Source: Prochlorococcus marinus str. MIT 9215 (lineage in GTDB: Bacteria; Cyanobacteriota; Cyanobacteriia; PCC-6307; Cyanobiaceae). From it: 14,355 nt of DNA. The stretch is from positions 1-14,355 of the forward strand of contig CATBLW010000081.1 in NCBI GenBank assembly GCA_949486985.1, written 5' to 3'. A program made the position numbers and the translations under genes. The notes beneath the pieces were generated by a model, which saw only the letters and a program-made list of their open reading frames with translations, had not been told where the DNA came from and searched no databases. Numbering within the stretch: position 1 is the stretch's first letter; each line of letters starts with the position of its first letter. Positions 1 to 6,559 of the stretch are shown piece by piece.

Positions 1-108
1 AACCTACGGCTGCGAGCACATCGTGATGAGCTCATCGCCCTTGAGCTGGAACTCGCCCCAAGCCTGGAGCTCGCCAGTGATGGTTCACTGCTCTCATCCC
101 CCATCTAA
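1..108 (+). CDS. C-terminal tail of an unidentified upstream gene (partial)
   Basis: An open frame enters from the left edge and ends at TAA 106-108, giving 35 residues that are rich in Leu, Glu and Arg (…RAHRDELIALELELAPS…) and look like a genuine soluble-protein tail with helix-forming composition. The stop lies 4 bp before the ATG of the next gene, spacing typical of an operon. A second frame (bases 2-113) is also open, but its Cys/Ser/Pro/Trp-rich translation looks less like protein. I do not recognise the family from this fragment. Confidence 0.45.
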   Translation, partial: NLRLRAHRDELIALELELAPSLELASDGSLLSSPI

Positions 109-112
109 ATAG

Positions 113-1045
113 ATGCCAAATCACAATGGGGGACGACTGAAACGCGGCATCCTTGCTGGAGGAGCCAGCATCACGATCAATATTCTTTTGCTTGGCATTG
201 CAACTGATGCAGAAGCGCAAACCCAGCCACCAGAAATTGGCACAGCAACTGTTGGCACAGCAACTAAGGCAGAAGCGCTAGCCCCAACGAAGCAAAAGCC
301 ACCGCAAATCGATCAACAACTCACAGGTCCCCGCACACGCGTAAGCGGCACCTGGGTTGGCCATCAATCAGTGCCTGCCTCCACCCCCATTCTTGTGATG
401 GCAGGCCACGCCGATTCTCAAGCCATGCATGGTGCTGGAACGCCCGGAGCCGCTGTGGATTTGCATGGAGCGGCACCTATGGACCCCAGGATGCGAGACG
501 AGCTGTATTGGAACCGGCTGGTGCGCGATGCCGTGGTGAGTAACGGACAACTGCGCGGCCTGAATATCAAGGCCTACGACCCTGGGACACTTTCCATCCC
601 CAATGCAGAGGATCCACGTACCAATTGGTCTGTGGCACGCCGCCAATCAACCAAAGGCGATTACATCCTGGAAATTCACTTCGATGCTTACAGCCCCTAT
701 GGATTTGGATCAGGGCTGATCCCGGCCGTCAATCGAATGCCAAATCGACTCGATGAAAGCCTGGCAATCAGTTTCGGCCGTTTTCCCCGCCTCTTTCGCG
801 GCGGACTCGGAGGGCCGCGGCGTGGCATCAGCATTCTTGAAATCGGCATGCTGGAAGGGAAGCTAGAAACCAGCCTCCGCGACCCAAAGACACGAAAGGC
901 AACGATTCAATCGATCGCCCACCGCATCAGCCAATCTCTTGCGATGGGCATGATGATGCCCTCAAAAGCTTCTAATCAACAGCCTGGTGAGGCCGGCATC
1001 GCTCCTCGAGCGATGAATCCTCAAACCAATTCTGAGGTCGAGTAA
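113..1045 (+). CDS. exported N-acetylmuramoyl-L-alanine amidase-like protein
   Basis: 310 residues. A basic N-terminus (LKRG), a hydrophobic stretch at about residues 13-29 and an AEA|Q site near residue 35 indicate a Sec signal peptide, so the product is probably periplasmic. A low-complexity Ala/Thr/Gln/Pro linker follows to about residue 85. The catalytic-looking region has the zinc-amidase (Amidase_3) layout: GHADSQ with His99, a Glu in RDELYW at 130, EIHFDAY with His189, and ILEIG with Glu243. In the family these positions are Zn ligand, Zn ligand, Zn ligand and catalytic Glu; the assignment here is by pattern and is not proved. The likely role is cutting the amide between MurNAc and L-Ala in peptidoglycan, but the first motif is GHAD rather than the classic GHGG, so the substrate may differ. 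The ATG at 113 follows the previous stop by 4 bp and has no clear Shine-Dalgarno. The last 74 bp overlap the 3' end of hemF on the other strand. Confidence 0.8.
   Translation: MPNHNGGRLKRGILAGGASITINILLLGIATDAEAQTQPPEIGTATVGTATKAEALAPTKQKPPQIDQQLTGPRTRVSGTWVGHQSVPASTPILVMAGHADSQAMHGAGTPGAAVDLHGAAPMDPRMRDELYWNRLVRDAVVSNGQLRGLNIKAYDPGTLSIPNAEDPRTNWSVARRQSTKGDYILEIHFDAYSPYGFGSGLIPAVNRMPNRLDESLAISFGRFPRLFRGGLGGPRRGISILEIGMLEGKLETSLRDPKTRKATIQSIAHRISQSLAMGMMMPSKASNQQPGEAGIAPRAMNPQTNSEVE
192..279 (+). repeat. imperfect tandem duplication in the amidase signal/linker region
   Basis: The unit TTGGCACAGCAACT occurs at 237-250 and again at 252-265, back to back with a 15-bp period. A related longer unit, TTGGCATTGCAACT followed by GATGCAGAAGCGC at 192-218, matches 252-278 (TTGGCACAGCAACT then AAGGCAGAAGCGC). 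At the protein level GIATDAEA (the signal-peptidase region) recurs as GTATKAEA. Confidence 0.7.
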
Positions 1046-2021
1046 ACAAATCGGTGAGCAAGGCTTCCCGAGAACCTTCAGCAGGCTTATAGCCATATTC
1101 CCAACGAACCAAAGGCGGCAACGACATCAAGATCGACTCGGTGCGGCCATTGGTCTGCAAGCCAAAAATCGTTCCCCTATCCCAAACCAAGTTGAACTCT
1201 GCATAACGTCCACGCCGATAAAGCTGGAATTGCCGCTCTCGATCGCCATAGGTCTGCTGACCACGTTTCTCAGCAATCGGCACATACCCAGGCAGGAAGG
1301 CCTTGCCACAAGCCTGGCCCAAATTGAACAGCTGTTCCCAAGTCTTTGGATGCGATCCCAAGTCCCGAGACACTGAAGCGGCCAAACCTTCAGGATCTTG
1401 GCCCTTATAGAGCACTCCAGAACCGTCCTGATAGTCGTAAAAGATCCCACCAACGCCACGGGTCTCGCCACGGTGCTTCAAGAAGAAATATTCATCACAC
1501 CATGGCTTGAAGGCTTTGTAGAGCTCAGGGCTCACCGAATCACAAGCCTGTTGATGTAGCCGATGAAAGTGACGTGCATCCTCAAGGTATGGATAAAACG
1601 GTGTGAGGTCAGCACCACCACCAAACCACCAAACCGGACCTGCCTCGAAGTAGCGGTAATTGAGATGAACCGTAGGGATATAAGGATTGCGTGGATGGAG
1701 AACCATCGAGGTGCCAGTCGCAAACCAAGGGTGACCTTTGGCATCAGGGCGCTGGTTAAGGATCGACGGCGGCAACTCCTCGCCATGCACCTCAGAAAAG
1801 TTGACTCCGCCCTGCTCAAAGACAGCACCATCACGCATCACCCGGCTTCGTCCGCCACCACCCTCAGGGCGCTCCCAACTTTCCTCTAAGAAACTGGCTT
1901 GGCCATCAAGTTTCTCAAGACCTGCACAGATCTCATCTTGCAGCCCAAGCACCATGGCGCGAGCTCTTTCTCGAGAATCAGCCGGCGGCATTGAACCGGG
2001 ATTCCCATCGCCACCGTTCAC
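972..2021 (-). CDS. hemF: oxygen-dependent coproporphyrinogen III oxidase
   Basis: Converts coproporphyrinogen III to protoporphyrinogen IX using O2 by two oxidative decarboxylations, upstream of both haem and chlorophyll; the enzyme is a soluble homodimer. HemF signatures are clear: EESWERPEGGGGRSRV, GGVNFSEVHG, HPRNPYIPTVHLNYRYFE, WFGGGADLTPFYPY, KHRGETRGVGGIFYDY, and near the C-terminus RRGRYAEFNLVWDRGT and FGLQTNGRTESILMSLPP. The length (349 aa) is normal. The first possible start is GTG at 2021. An in-frame ATG at 1991 (residue 11, just before PPADSRERA) would give 339 aa and has a GGGA about 11 bp upstream, so it is a real alternative. The TAG stop at 972-974 lies inside the amidase gene, so the two genes overlap tail-to-tail. 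A 15-bp palindrome sits just upstream of the GTG. Confidence 0.97.
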   Translation of the reverse strand: MNGGDGNPGSMPPADSRERARAMVLGLQDEICAGLEKLDGQASFLEESWERPEGGGGRSRVMRDGAVFEQGGVNFSEVHGEELPPSILNQRPDAKGHPWFATGTSMVLHPRNPYIPTVHLNYRYFEAGPVWWFGGGADLTPFYPYLEDARHFHRLHQQACDSVSPELYKAFKPWCDEYFFLKHRGETRGVGGIFYDYQDGSGVLYKGQDPEGLAASVSRDLGSHPKTWEQLFNLGQACGKAFLPGYVPIAEKRGQQTYGDRERQFQLYRRGRYAEFNLVWDRGTIFGLQTNGRTESILMSLPPLVRWEYGYKPAEGSREALLTDLFTRPQNWFEDSSLEERCRPHQAVD

Positions 2022-2196
2022 AAGCCAAATAGCATCTCTGCCTACTGTAGAACAGTAAAGGCATCACGTTGTTTTCGGTTTTCAGATTTACTTATTTCTG
2101 CTTTGTCTTGTATTCATTTTAGGCATTGCATGGATCAGCGAAACCAAACCATTCACGAAAAGCCCTCATAAGATCAACTTGACACGAAAGAAAGGC
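2022..2196. other. divergent intergenic spacer between hemF and mrp
   Basis: About 175 bp that should hold promoters for hemF (-) and for the mrp-rodA-kinase run (+). It is T-rich on the + strand at 2070-2125. A TAAAAT on the - strand (positions 2119-2124) resembles a -10 box for hemF, but no convincing -35 stands at 17-18 bp. No -10/-35 pair for mrp is convincing. A perfect palindrome at 2043-2057 is listed separately. I see no small gene here. Confidence 0.5.
2043..2057. promoter_or_regulatory. perfect palindrome upstream of hemF, candidate operator
   Basis: TACTGT-AGA-ACAGTA is a perfect 6+6 inverted repeat with a 3-bp centre. It lies 22-36 bp upstream of the hemF GTG, or 52-66 bp upstream of the ATG alternative. 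The position suits a repressor site or a short hairpin in the hemF leader. It does not fit the NtcA pattern GTA-N8-TAC or the E. coli LexA pattern CTGT-N8-ACAG, so no regulator is named. Confidence 0.35.
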
Positions 2197-3273
2197 ATGG
2201 CCACGGCCGAGCAGGCAAGGATCGTCTTAGATGCTGTCAAGGATTCTGGTAGCGGTCGTTCAGCTGTAGAGCTGGGCTGGATTGATCAAATCCGCCTAAA
2301 CCCACCGCGTGCTTTGGTGCGACTCACCCTGCCGGATTATGCGCAAAGCCAGAGGGCTCGACTCGCGCAAGAGACCAAACAGATTCTGCAAAGCCTGGAA
2401 GGCATCAAAGAAGTGCAGATTGAACTCGGCAACGCCCCAAGCCAAGGAGAAATCGGCCAGGCCGGACATGGGCAACCAGCAGAACTTCAAGCCATCCCCG
2501 GAGTGCGACAGGTCATCGCGGTAAGCAGCGGCAAAGGTGGGGTTGGCAAAAGCACCGTGGCCGTCAATCTTGCCTGTGCACTTGCTCAACAAGGCCTAAA
2601 AGTGGGCTTATTGGATGCCGATATATATGGCCCCAATGCCCCAACCATGCTTGGAGTCGCCGATCGAACCCCAGAGGTAACCGGTAGCGGCGCTGATCAA
2701 CGCATGATCCCCATCGAAAGCTGCGGAATCGCCATGGTTTCCATGGGGCTACTGATCGAAGAAAACCAACCTGTGATCTGGCGCGGCCCCATGCTGAATG
2801 GAATCATTCGCCAATTCCTTTATCAGGTCGACTGGGGGGAAAGAGATGTTCTGGTCGTTGATCTCCCACCGGGAACAGGTGATGCCCAACTTTCTCTAGC
2901 CCAGGCCGTTCCAATGGCGGGGGTGATCATCGTGACCACGCCTCAGAAAGTGTCGTTACAAGATGCACGACGAGGGCTGGCCATGTTCAAACAAATGGGT
3001 GTCAAGGTGCTGGGAGTCGTCGAAAACATGACCGCTTTTGTTCCTCCCGATCAACCAGAACGCCAATACGCCTTGTTTGGATCTGGTGGAGGCGAACAAC
3101 TGGCCGCTGAAAGCAATACGCCTCTACTCGCGAAGATTCCGATGGAGATGCCCGTTCAAGAGGGTGGCAACAATGGCCAACCGATCGTGATCAGCCGCAA
3201 AGATTCCGTCAGTGCAAAGGCCTTCCAGGAGTTAAGCCAGCGGGTTAGGGAACACGCTTCCCACAACAGCTAA
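2197..3273 (+). CDS. mrp: Mrp/ApbC-family Fe-S cluster carrier P-loop ATPase
   Basis: 358 residues. The N-terminal 90 or so residues form a MIP18/DUF59-type domain (DAVKDSGSGRSAVELGWIDQIRL… ending in EVQIELG). The MRP/NBP35 ATPase follows: deviant Walker A SSGKGGVGKSTVAVNLA (first Gly of GKGG at residue 112), switch region LLDADIYGPNAPTMLG, MLNGIIRQFL, and DLPPGTGDAQLSLAQ. Family members bind and hand over [4Fe-4S] clusters as homodimers; the plastid relative HCF101 serves photosystem I assembly. The C-terminal CxxC that bridges the cluster in many Mrp/ApbC proteins is absent: the segment reads ENMTAFVPPDQPERQYALFGSGGG. I chose ATG 2197 because a purine-rich GAAAGAAAGG stands just before it and the family alignment begins with ATAEQ; an in-frame TTG at 2179 would add six residues. 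Only 2 bp separate its stop from rodA, so the two are probably co-transcribed. Confidence 0.93.
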   Translation: MATAEQARIVLDAVKDSGSGRSAVELGWIDQIRLNPPRALVRLTLPDYAQSQRARLAQETKQILQSLEGIKEVQIELGNAPSQGEIGQAGHGQPAELQAIPGVRQVIAVSSGKGGVGKSTVAVNLACALAQQGLKVGLLDADIYGPNAPTMLGVADRTPEVTGSGADQRMIPIESCGIAMVSMGLLIEENQPVIWRGPMLNGIIRQFLYQVDWGERDVLVVDLPPGTGDAQLSLAQAVPMAGVIIVTTPQKVSLQDARRGLAMFKQMGVKVLGVVENMTAFVPPDQPERQYALFGSGGGEQLAAESNTPLLAKIPMEMPVQEGGNNGQPIVISRKDSVSAKAFQELSQRVREHASHNS

Positions 3274-3275
3274 CA

Positions 3276-4556
3276 ATGCTCTCGAGCCAAGGCAGGCACA
3301 ACTCAGCCGTGGGCTTCCGTCATTCGGGAAGCATGCCGTGGTTGAGAAAGCTTGACGTTGTGCTCTGGGGTGTCCCACTCAGCATGGTTGTGCTGGCTGG
3401 AGTGCTGATTGCCAGCACCCAGCGGCAAGCTGCTTATGCCGATTGGCATCACCATTGGATCACTGCCGGGGTTGGGATTGCAATCGCTCTAATCCTGGAA
3501 AGGATTCCCTTGAAAAGGTTGCAGCCGCTGCTGATTCCTCTATTCATCCTGACTGTTTCGAGCTTGATTGCCGTCCGCCTCATCGGCACCTCAGCTCTTG
3601 GAGCTCAGCGCTGGCTGAGTATCGGTGGATTGCATGTCCAACCGTCGGAATTTGCCAAGCTGACAATCATCCTCCTGCTAGCAGCAGTCCTTGAAAGGCA
3701 CCCAGTCGAGCGCCCAGTGGACCTACTCAGGCCGATGGGCATCCTGGCCTTGCCCTGGCTGATGGTTTTCATCCAGCCAGACCTTGGTACCTCGCTTGTC
3801 TTCGGAGCCATTCTGGTTACAAGCCTCTATTGGTCTGGCATGCCCTTGGAATGGGTTTTGCTGCTCTTATCGCCTTTCCTTACAGCCCTACTTGCAGGAT
3901 TAATGCCCTGGGCCCTAATGATTTGGATCCCAGCGATTGGCTTGTTGGCCTATCGATCTTTACCTTGGAGAAAGATTGCTGCTTCGACAACCCTGACATT
4001 GCAGGGGCTCCTGGCCTTGATCACCCCATGGCTTTGGCTTCATGCACTTAAGGACTATCAACGCGAACGACTTGTTTTGTTTCTGGATCCTGCCAAGGAT
4101 CCTCTAGGCGGTGGCTATCACCTTCTGCAAAGCACTGTCGGGATAGGTTCAGGAGGGCTTTGGGGGACAGGGCTCCTTCAAGGTCAGCTCACCAAACTGC
4201 GTTTCATACCCGAACAACACACCGACTTCATTTTCAGTGCCCTTGGAGAAGAAACAGGATTTCTAGGAACCATCCTTGTCGTTTCAGGATTCGCACTACT
4301 GATGAGGCGCTTGTTACAAGTGGCCCGACATGCCCGCACTGATTTCGAATCTCTTGTCGTGATTGGCATCGCCTCCATGCTGATGTTCCAGGTGGTCATC
4401 AACATCTTTATGACGATCGGCCTGGGGCCCGTCACGGGAATCCCCTTGCCTTTCATGAGCTATGGACGATCGGCAATGCTTGTGAATTTCGCAGCACTAG
4501 GGCTGTGTCTATCCGTGACGCGTCAAAGCCTGGCCAAACCAACAAGCGCATGGTGA
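3276..4556 (+). CDS. rodA: SEDS-family peptidoglycan glycosyltransferase RodA
   Basis: 426 residues, an integral membrane protein with many hydrophobic segments from about residue 29 to the end, as expected for the ten-helix SEDS fold. RodA polymerises lipid II into glycan strands during cell elongation together with a class B penicillin-binding protein, which is not in this window. Diagnostic motifs: GAQRWLSIGGLHVQPSEFAKL, IQPDLGTSLV, the extracellular KDPLGGGYHLLQS with Asp275 matching the catalytic SEDS Asp, GSGGLWGTGLLQGQ, FIPEQHTDFIFSALGEETGF, and GIPLPFMSYGRSAML. The last motif is usually SYGGS; here the second Gly is Arg. RodA fits better than FtsW because of the QHTDFIF and WLSIGG wording. 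ATG 3276 follows the mrp stop by 2 bp; a Met at residue 20 (3333) starts closer to the first membrane segment and is an alternative. Its last 7 bp overlap the next gene. Confidence 0.93.
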   Translation: MLSSQGRHNSAVGFRHSGSMPWLRKLDVVLWGVPLSMVVLAGVLIASTQRQAAYADWHHHWITAGVGIAIALILERIPLKRLQPLLIPLFILTVSSLIAVRLIGTSALGAQRWLSIGGLHVQPSEFAKLTIILLLAAVLERHPVERPVDLLRPMGILALPWLMVFIQPDLGTSLVFGAILVTSLYWSGMPLEWVLLLLSPFLTALLAGLMPWALMIWIPAIGLLAYRSLPWRKIAASTTLTLQGLLALITPWLWLHALKDYQRERLVLFLDPAKDPLGGGYHLLQSTVGIGSGGLWGTGLLQGQLTKLRFIPEQHTDFIFSALGEETGFLGTILVVSGFALLMRRLLQVARHARTDFESLVVIGIASMLMFQVVINIFMTIGLGPVTGIPLPFMSYGRSAMLVNFAALGLCLSVTRQSLAKPTSAW

Positions 4557-5944
4557 ACAGCCCCATACCGCTCACGGCCATACAACAGCGACTTGCAGAG
4601 AACGTGGCAACCGGAATGGTTGACGAACAAACTGTTCGGCGGCTGTGGTGGGCTGCTTTGGAGACATTGCAACTCGACATTCTTCTGCCCATGGATGTTC
4701 AGGAGGGTGTTTGGCTAGCGGCTCCACTTCCTGCTCTCTATGAACCCAGGTTGCTGACCTGCCTGCAGGGATGGGTCTGGGCTCCAGACGCGCTGGAGAG
4801 TCTGCATTCCCACCAAGCCAGTCTTTTGCCACCCAGCAGCATCAGATCAAGACAAGAAGCAAGCAGAGAGAAGGCTGGCCGCTATCAACGTTTGCCACTA
4901 CGCCCAAGCGATGGGCAAGACCCCTTGCTGATCATCATCACGCCTGAAGTTCAGGTTGCCCTGGCCCTACAAGGCCAACCAGGGGAACGGCATCTACTCA
5001 TGCGCAGTGACCCAGAAAGCCTCAGTGACATCTTGAGGATGCTGGACCTACGACTGAACCAAGAGGATCCAGAACAAGCGCAGGAGCTTCGCCAAGCCCT
5101 GGCCAGCCTTGGCCCATTGCAAGGCAACGATCAGCTAGAGCATCGCTTCTGGCCAAGGATTGCAGAACGCCTAGCAAGCATGGCTCCCAGTCTCACCCTG
5201 CAACAACTTCCCGAGAAATCACTCAATGCGGAGCAAAAAGAAGAGTCGAAAGAAGAGCCAACGGAAGAACTCAGCCTGCTGGAAGCACTCACGCATGAAG
5301 TGCGCACCCCTTTAGCAACGATCCGAACCCTGATTCGTTCGCTCTTGCGTCGCAGTGATCTGCCCCATGTTGTTGTTAATCGCCTGGAGCAGATCGATAC
5401 GGAGTGCACCGAACAAATTGATCGATTCGGCCTGATTTTTCATGCTGCAGAACTGCAACGGCATCCACCAGAGACATCGACGCTTGCAAGAACAGACCTT
5501 GGCAGCATGCTGAAAATTCTGCGGCCAGCCTTGAGTCAACAGCTTGAACGCCGAGGGGTTCAACTCCATTTGGACATCTCGCCAGGACTACCTCCAGTCC
5601 TCAGCGATCCTGGTCGGCTTGAGTCCATGCTTGGAGGCCTCATTGATCGCAGTAGCCGCAATCTGTCTTCAGGCGGTCTGTTGACCCTCAAACTGCGGCC
5701 AGCAGGCCAACGCCTCAAACTTCAAATCCTGAGCAAAGGCTCATCCGGCCTTGACCAAGGAGGCCCGGAGACCAGCAACAACGCTGAACTTGGAACGGTA
5801 CTGAGCTGGAACCCCAATACCGGCAGCCTGCAACTCAGCCGTGCAGCAACCAAGCGAATCCTGGCTAGCTTGGGAGGACGCCTAACCCAACGTCGGGATA
5901 GTGGCATCACGGTTTTCTTTCCTATTGCTGAAGGCAACCGTTGA
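4550..5944 (+). CDS. cytoplasmic histidine-kinase-like protein with degenerate ATPase domain
   Basis: 464 residues with no clear membrane segment, so probably a soluble sensor. Residues 1 to about 200 form an N-terminal region of unknown fold (possibly GAF-like; not demonstrated). A Glu/Lys-rich linker follows (about 222-240), then an H-box ALTHEVRTPLATIRT with His249 as the candidate phospho-acceptor, and a dimerisation helix ending EQIDRFGLIFHAAEL. The C-terminal part has the outline of a HATPase_c domain: SDPGRLESMLGGLID, GGLLTLKLRP, and the ending GGRLTQRRDSGITVFFPI. However, the N-box asparagines read GLIDRS and no DxGxG box is evident. It is therefore either a divergent kinase or a pseudokinase. 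ATG 4550 overlaps the rodA stop (ATGGTGA, 7 bp), suggesting translational coupling; an in-frame GTG at 4505 would lie deeper inside rodA. No response regulator is nearby. It could be one of the few histidine kinases conserved in picocyanobacteria, but I cannot name the orthologue. Confidence 0.85.
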   Translation: MVNSPIPLTAIQQRLAENVATGMVDEQTVRRLWWAALETLQLDILLPMDVQEGVWLAAPLPALYEPRLLTCLQGWVWAPDALESLHSHQASLLPPSSIRSRQEASREKAGRYQRLPLRPSDGQDPLLIIITPEVQVALALQGQPGERHLLMRSDPESLSDILRMLDLRLNQEDPEQAQELRQALASLGPLQGNDQLEHRFWPRIAERLASMAPSLTLQQLPEKSLNAEQKEESKEEPTEELSLLEALTHEVRTPLATIRTLIRSLLRRSDLPHVVVNRLEQIDTECTEQIDRFGLIFHAAELQRHPPETSTLARTDLGSMLKILRPALSQQLERRGVQLHLDISPGLPPVLSDPGRLESMLGGLIDRSSRNLSSGGLLTLKLRPAGQRLKLQILSKGSSGLDQGGPETSNNAELGTVLSWNPNTGSLQLSRAATKRILASLGGRLTQRRDSGITVFFPIAEGNR

Positions 5945-6062
5945 CCTTCTCAAAAAGAGACAATGTTGACTGGTGTGAAGCTTGCTCGCACGTAGTGTCA
6001 TAGGTCACAAAACACAGTGCTACTTTTCACTTGTACAGGCACGCCGATTTTCGAGGACAGCC
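5945..6062 (+). promoter_or_regulatory. psaD leader and probable promoter region
   Basis: 118 bp between the kinase stop and psaD. A TTGACT at 5966-5971 matches a -35 box well, but the sequence 17 bp downstream (CACGTA) is a poor -10. An upstream ATG/GTG-type frame stays open from 5982 into psaD, but its translation is not conserved PsaD sequence. A good ribosome binding site lies at 6053-6057. No rho-independent terminator for the kinase is evident. Confidence 0.35.
6053..6057 (+). promoter_or_regulatory. ribosome binding site that fixes the psaD start
   Basis: GAGGA ends 5 bp before ATG 6063. It is the clearest Shine-Dalgarno in the window and supports the short PsaD form over a start at 5982. 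Confidence 0.7.
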
Positions 6063-6494
6063 ATGACAGCAACGGTGTTGAAAGGGAAGCTTCCCAAGTA
6101 CCTCGGAAGCACCGGGGGGCTTCTTAATTCAGCTGAAACTGAAGAGAAATATGCCATTACCTGGTCCAGCGCAAGCGCCCAGGTTTTTGAGCTGCCGACT
6201 GGTGGAGCTGCTGAAATGAATGAGGGCGAGAACCTCATGTATTTCGCCCGCAAAGAGCAGTGCCTCGCGCTTGGCACTCAATTGCGCAATAACTTCAAGC
6301 CCAAAATTCAGGACTACAAGATTTATCGCATCTTCCCTGGTGGTGACACCGAGTTCCTGCATCCAAAAGATGGCGAATTCCCCGAGAAAGTCAAAGAAGG
6401 GCGCGCAAGCGTGAACCACAATCCTCGTCGTATCGGGGAAAATCCCAATCCTTCCAGCCTTAAGTTCAGCGGCCGCAATACTTACGACACCTGA
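6063..6494 (+). CDS. psaD: photosystem I subunit II, ferredoxin-docking protein PsaD
   Basis: 143 residues, close to the usual cyanobacterial length of about 140. PsaD sits on the cytoplasmic side of photosystem I, stabilises PsaC and provides the docking surface for ferredoxin. Conserved stretches run through the whole protein: LKGKLPKYLGSTGGLLNSAE, EEKYAITWSS, VFELPTGGAAEMNEGENLMY, FARKEQCLALGTQLR, PKIQDYKIYRIFPGGDTEFLHPKDG and ASVNHNPRRIGENPNP. It is basic overall, as the docking role needs. The start at 6063 is set by the GAGGA at 6053-6057 and by homology; an in-frame extension to 5982 is unlikely to be translated as PsaD. trpE follows 65 bp downstream. I recall psaD next to trpE in Synechocystis as well (slr0737-slr0738), so the linkage seems old. 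Confidence 0.98.
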   Translation: MTATVLKGKLPKYLGSTGGLLNSAETEEKYAITWSSASAQVFELPTGGAAEMNEGENLMYFARKEQCLALGTQLRNNFKPKIQDYKIYRIFPGGDTEFLHPKDGEFPEKVKEGRASVNHNPRRIGENPNPSSLKFSGRNTYDT

Positions 6495-6555
6495 AGATCA
6501 TTCTCCAATCGTCGTCGCAGGATCTTTAGCTTCTCGGCATCGGCTGCGAAGATCC
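6492..6555 (+). promoter_or_regulatory. competing hairpins between psaD and trpE (attenuator-like)
   Basis: Three segments can pair in two exclusive ways. TGAAGATC (6492-6499, including the psaD stop) can pair with GATCTTTA (6521-6528), with one G-U pair and a 21-nt loop. Alternatively GGATCTT (6520-6526) can pair with AAGATCC (6549-6555), with a 22-nt loop. The second hairpin ends 4 nt before the trpE ATG and would hide the ribosome entry site. No U-tract follows, so a translational rather than a terminator mechanism would be implied. The stems are short and the role is unproven. Confidence 0.35.
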
Positions 6556-6559
6556 ACTA

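Noticed and set aside
1043..1110. Shared terminator between the convergent amidase-like gene and hemF
   Set aside because: No GC-rich stem followed by a T-run was found on either strand near the overlap.
1532..1889. Open frames of about 100 codons on both strands inside hemF
   Set aside because: They are alternative-frame shadows of the strongly conserved hemF reading frame, with no recognisable motif or start context.
2179..2196. TTG start for mrp adding six residues
   Set aside because: The ATG at 2197 has a purine-rich ribosome site directly before it and gives the family-typical N-terminus; TTG is possible but less likely.
4505..4549. GTG start for the histidine kinase inside rodA
   Set aside because: It would overlap rodA by 52 bp; ATG 4550 gives the compact ATGGTGA stop/start overlap common in coupled genes.
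5982..6062. Upstream extension of psaD by 27 residues (in-frame start at 5982)
   Set aside because: The extension does not resemble PsaD, and a clear GAGGA at 6053-6057 serves the ATG at 6063, which gives the usual length.
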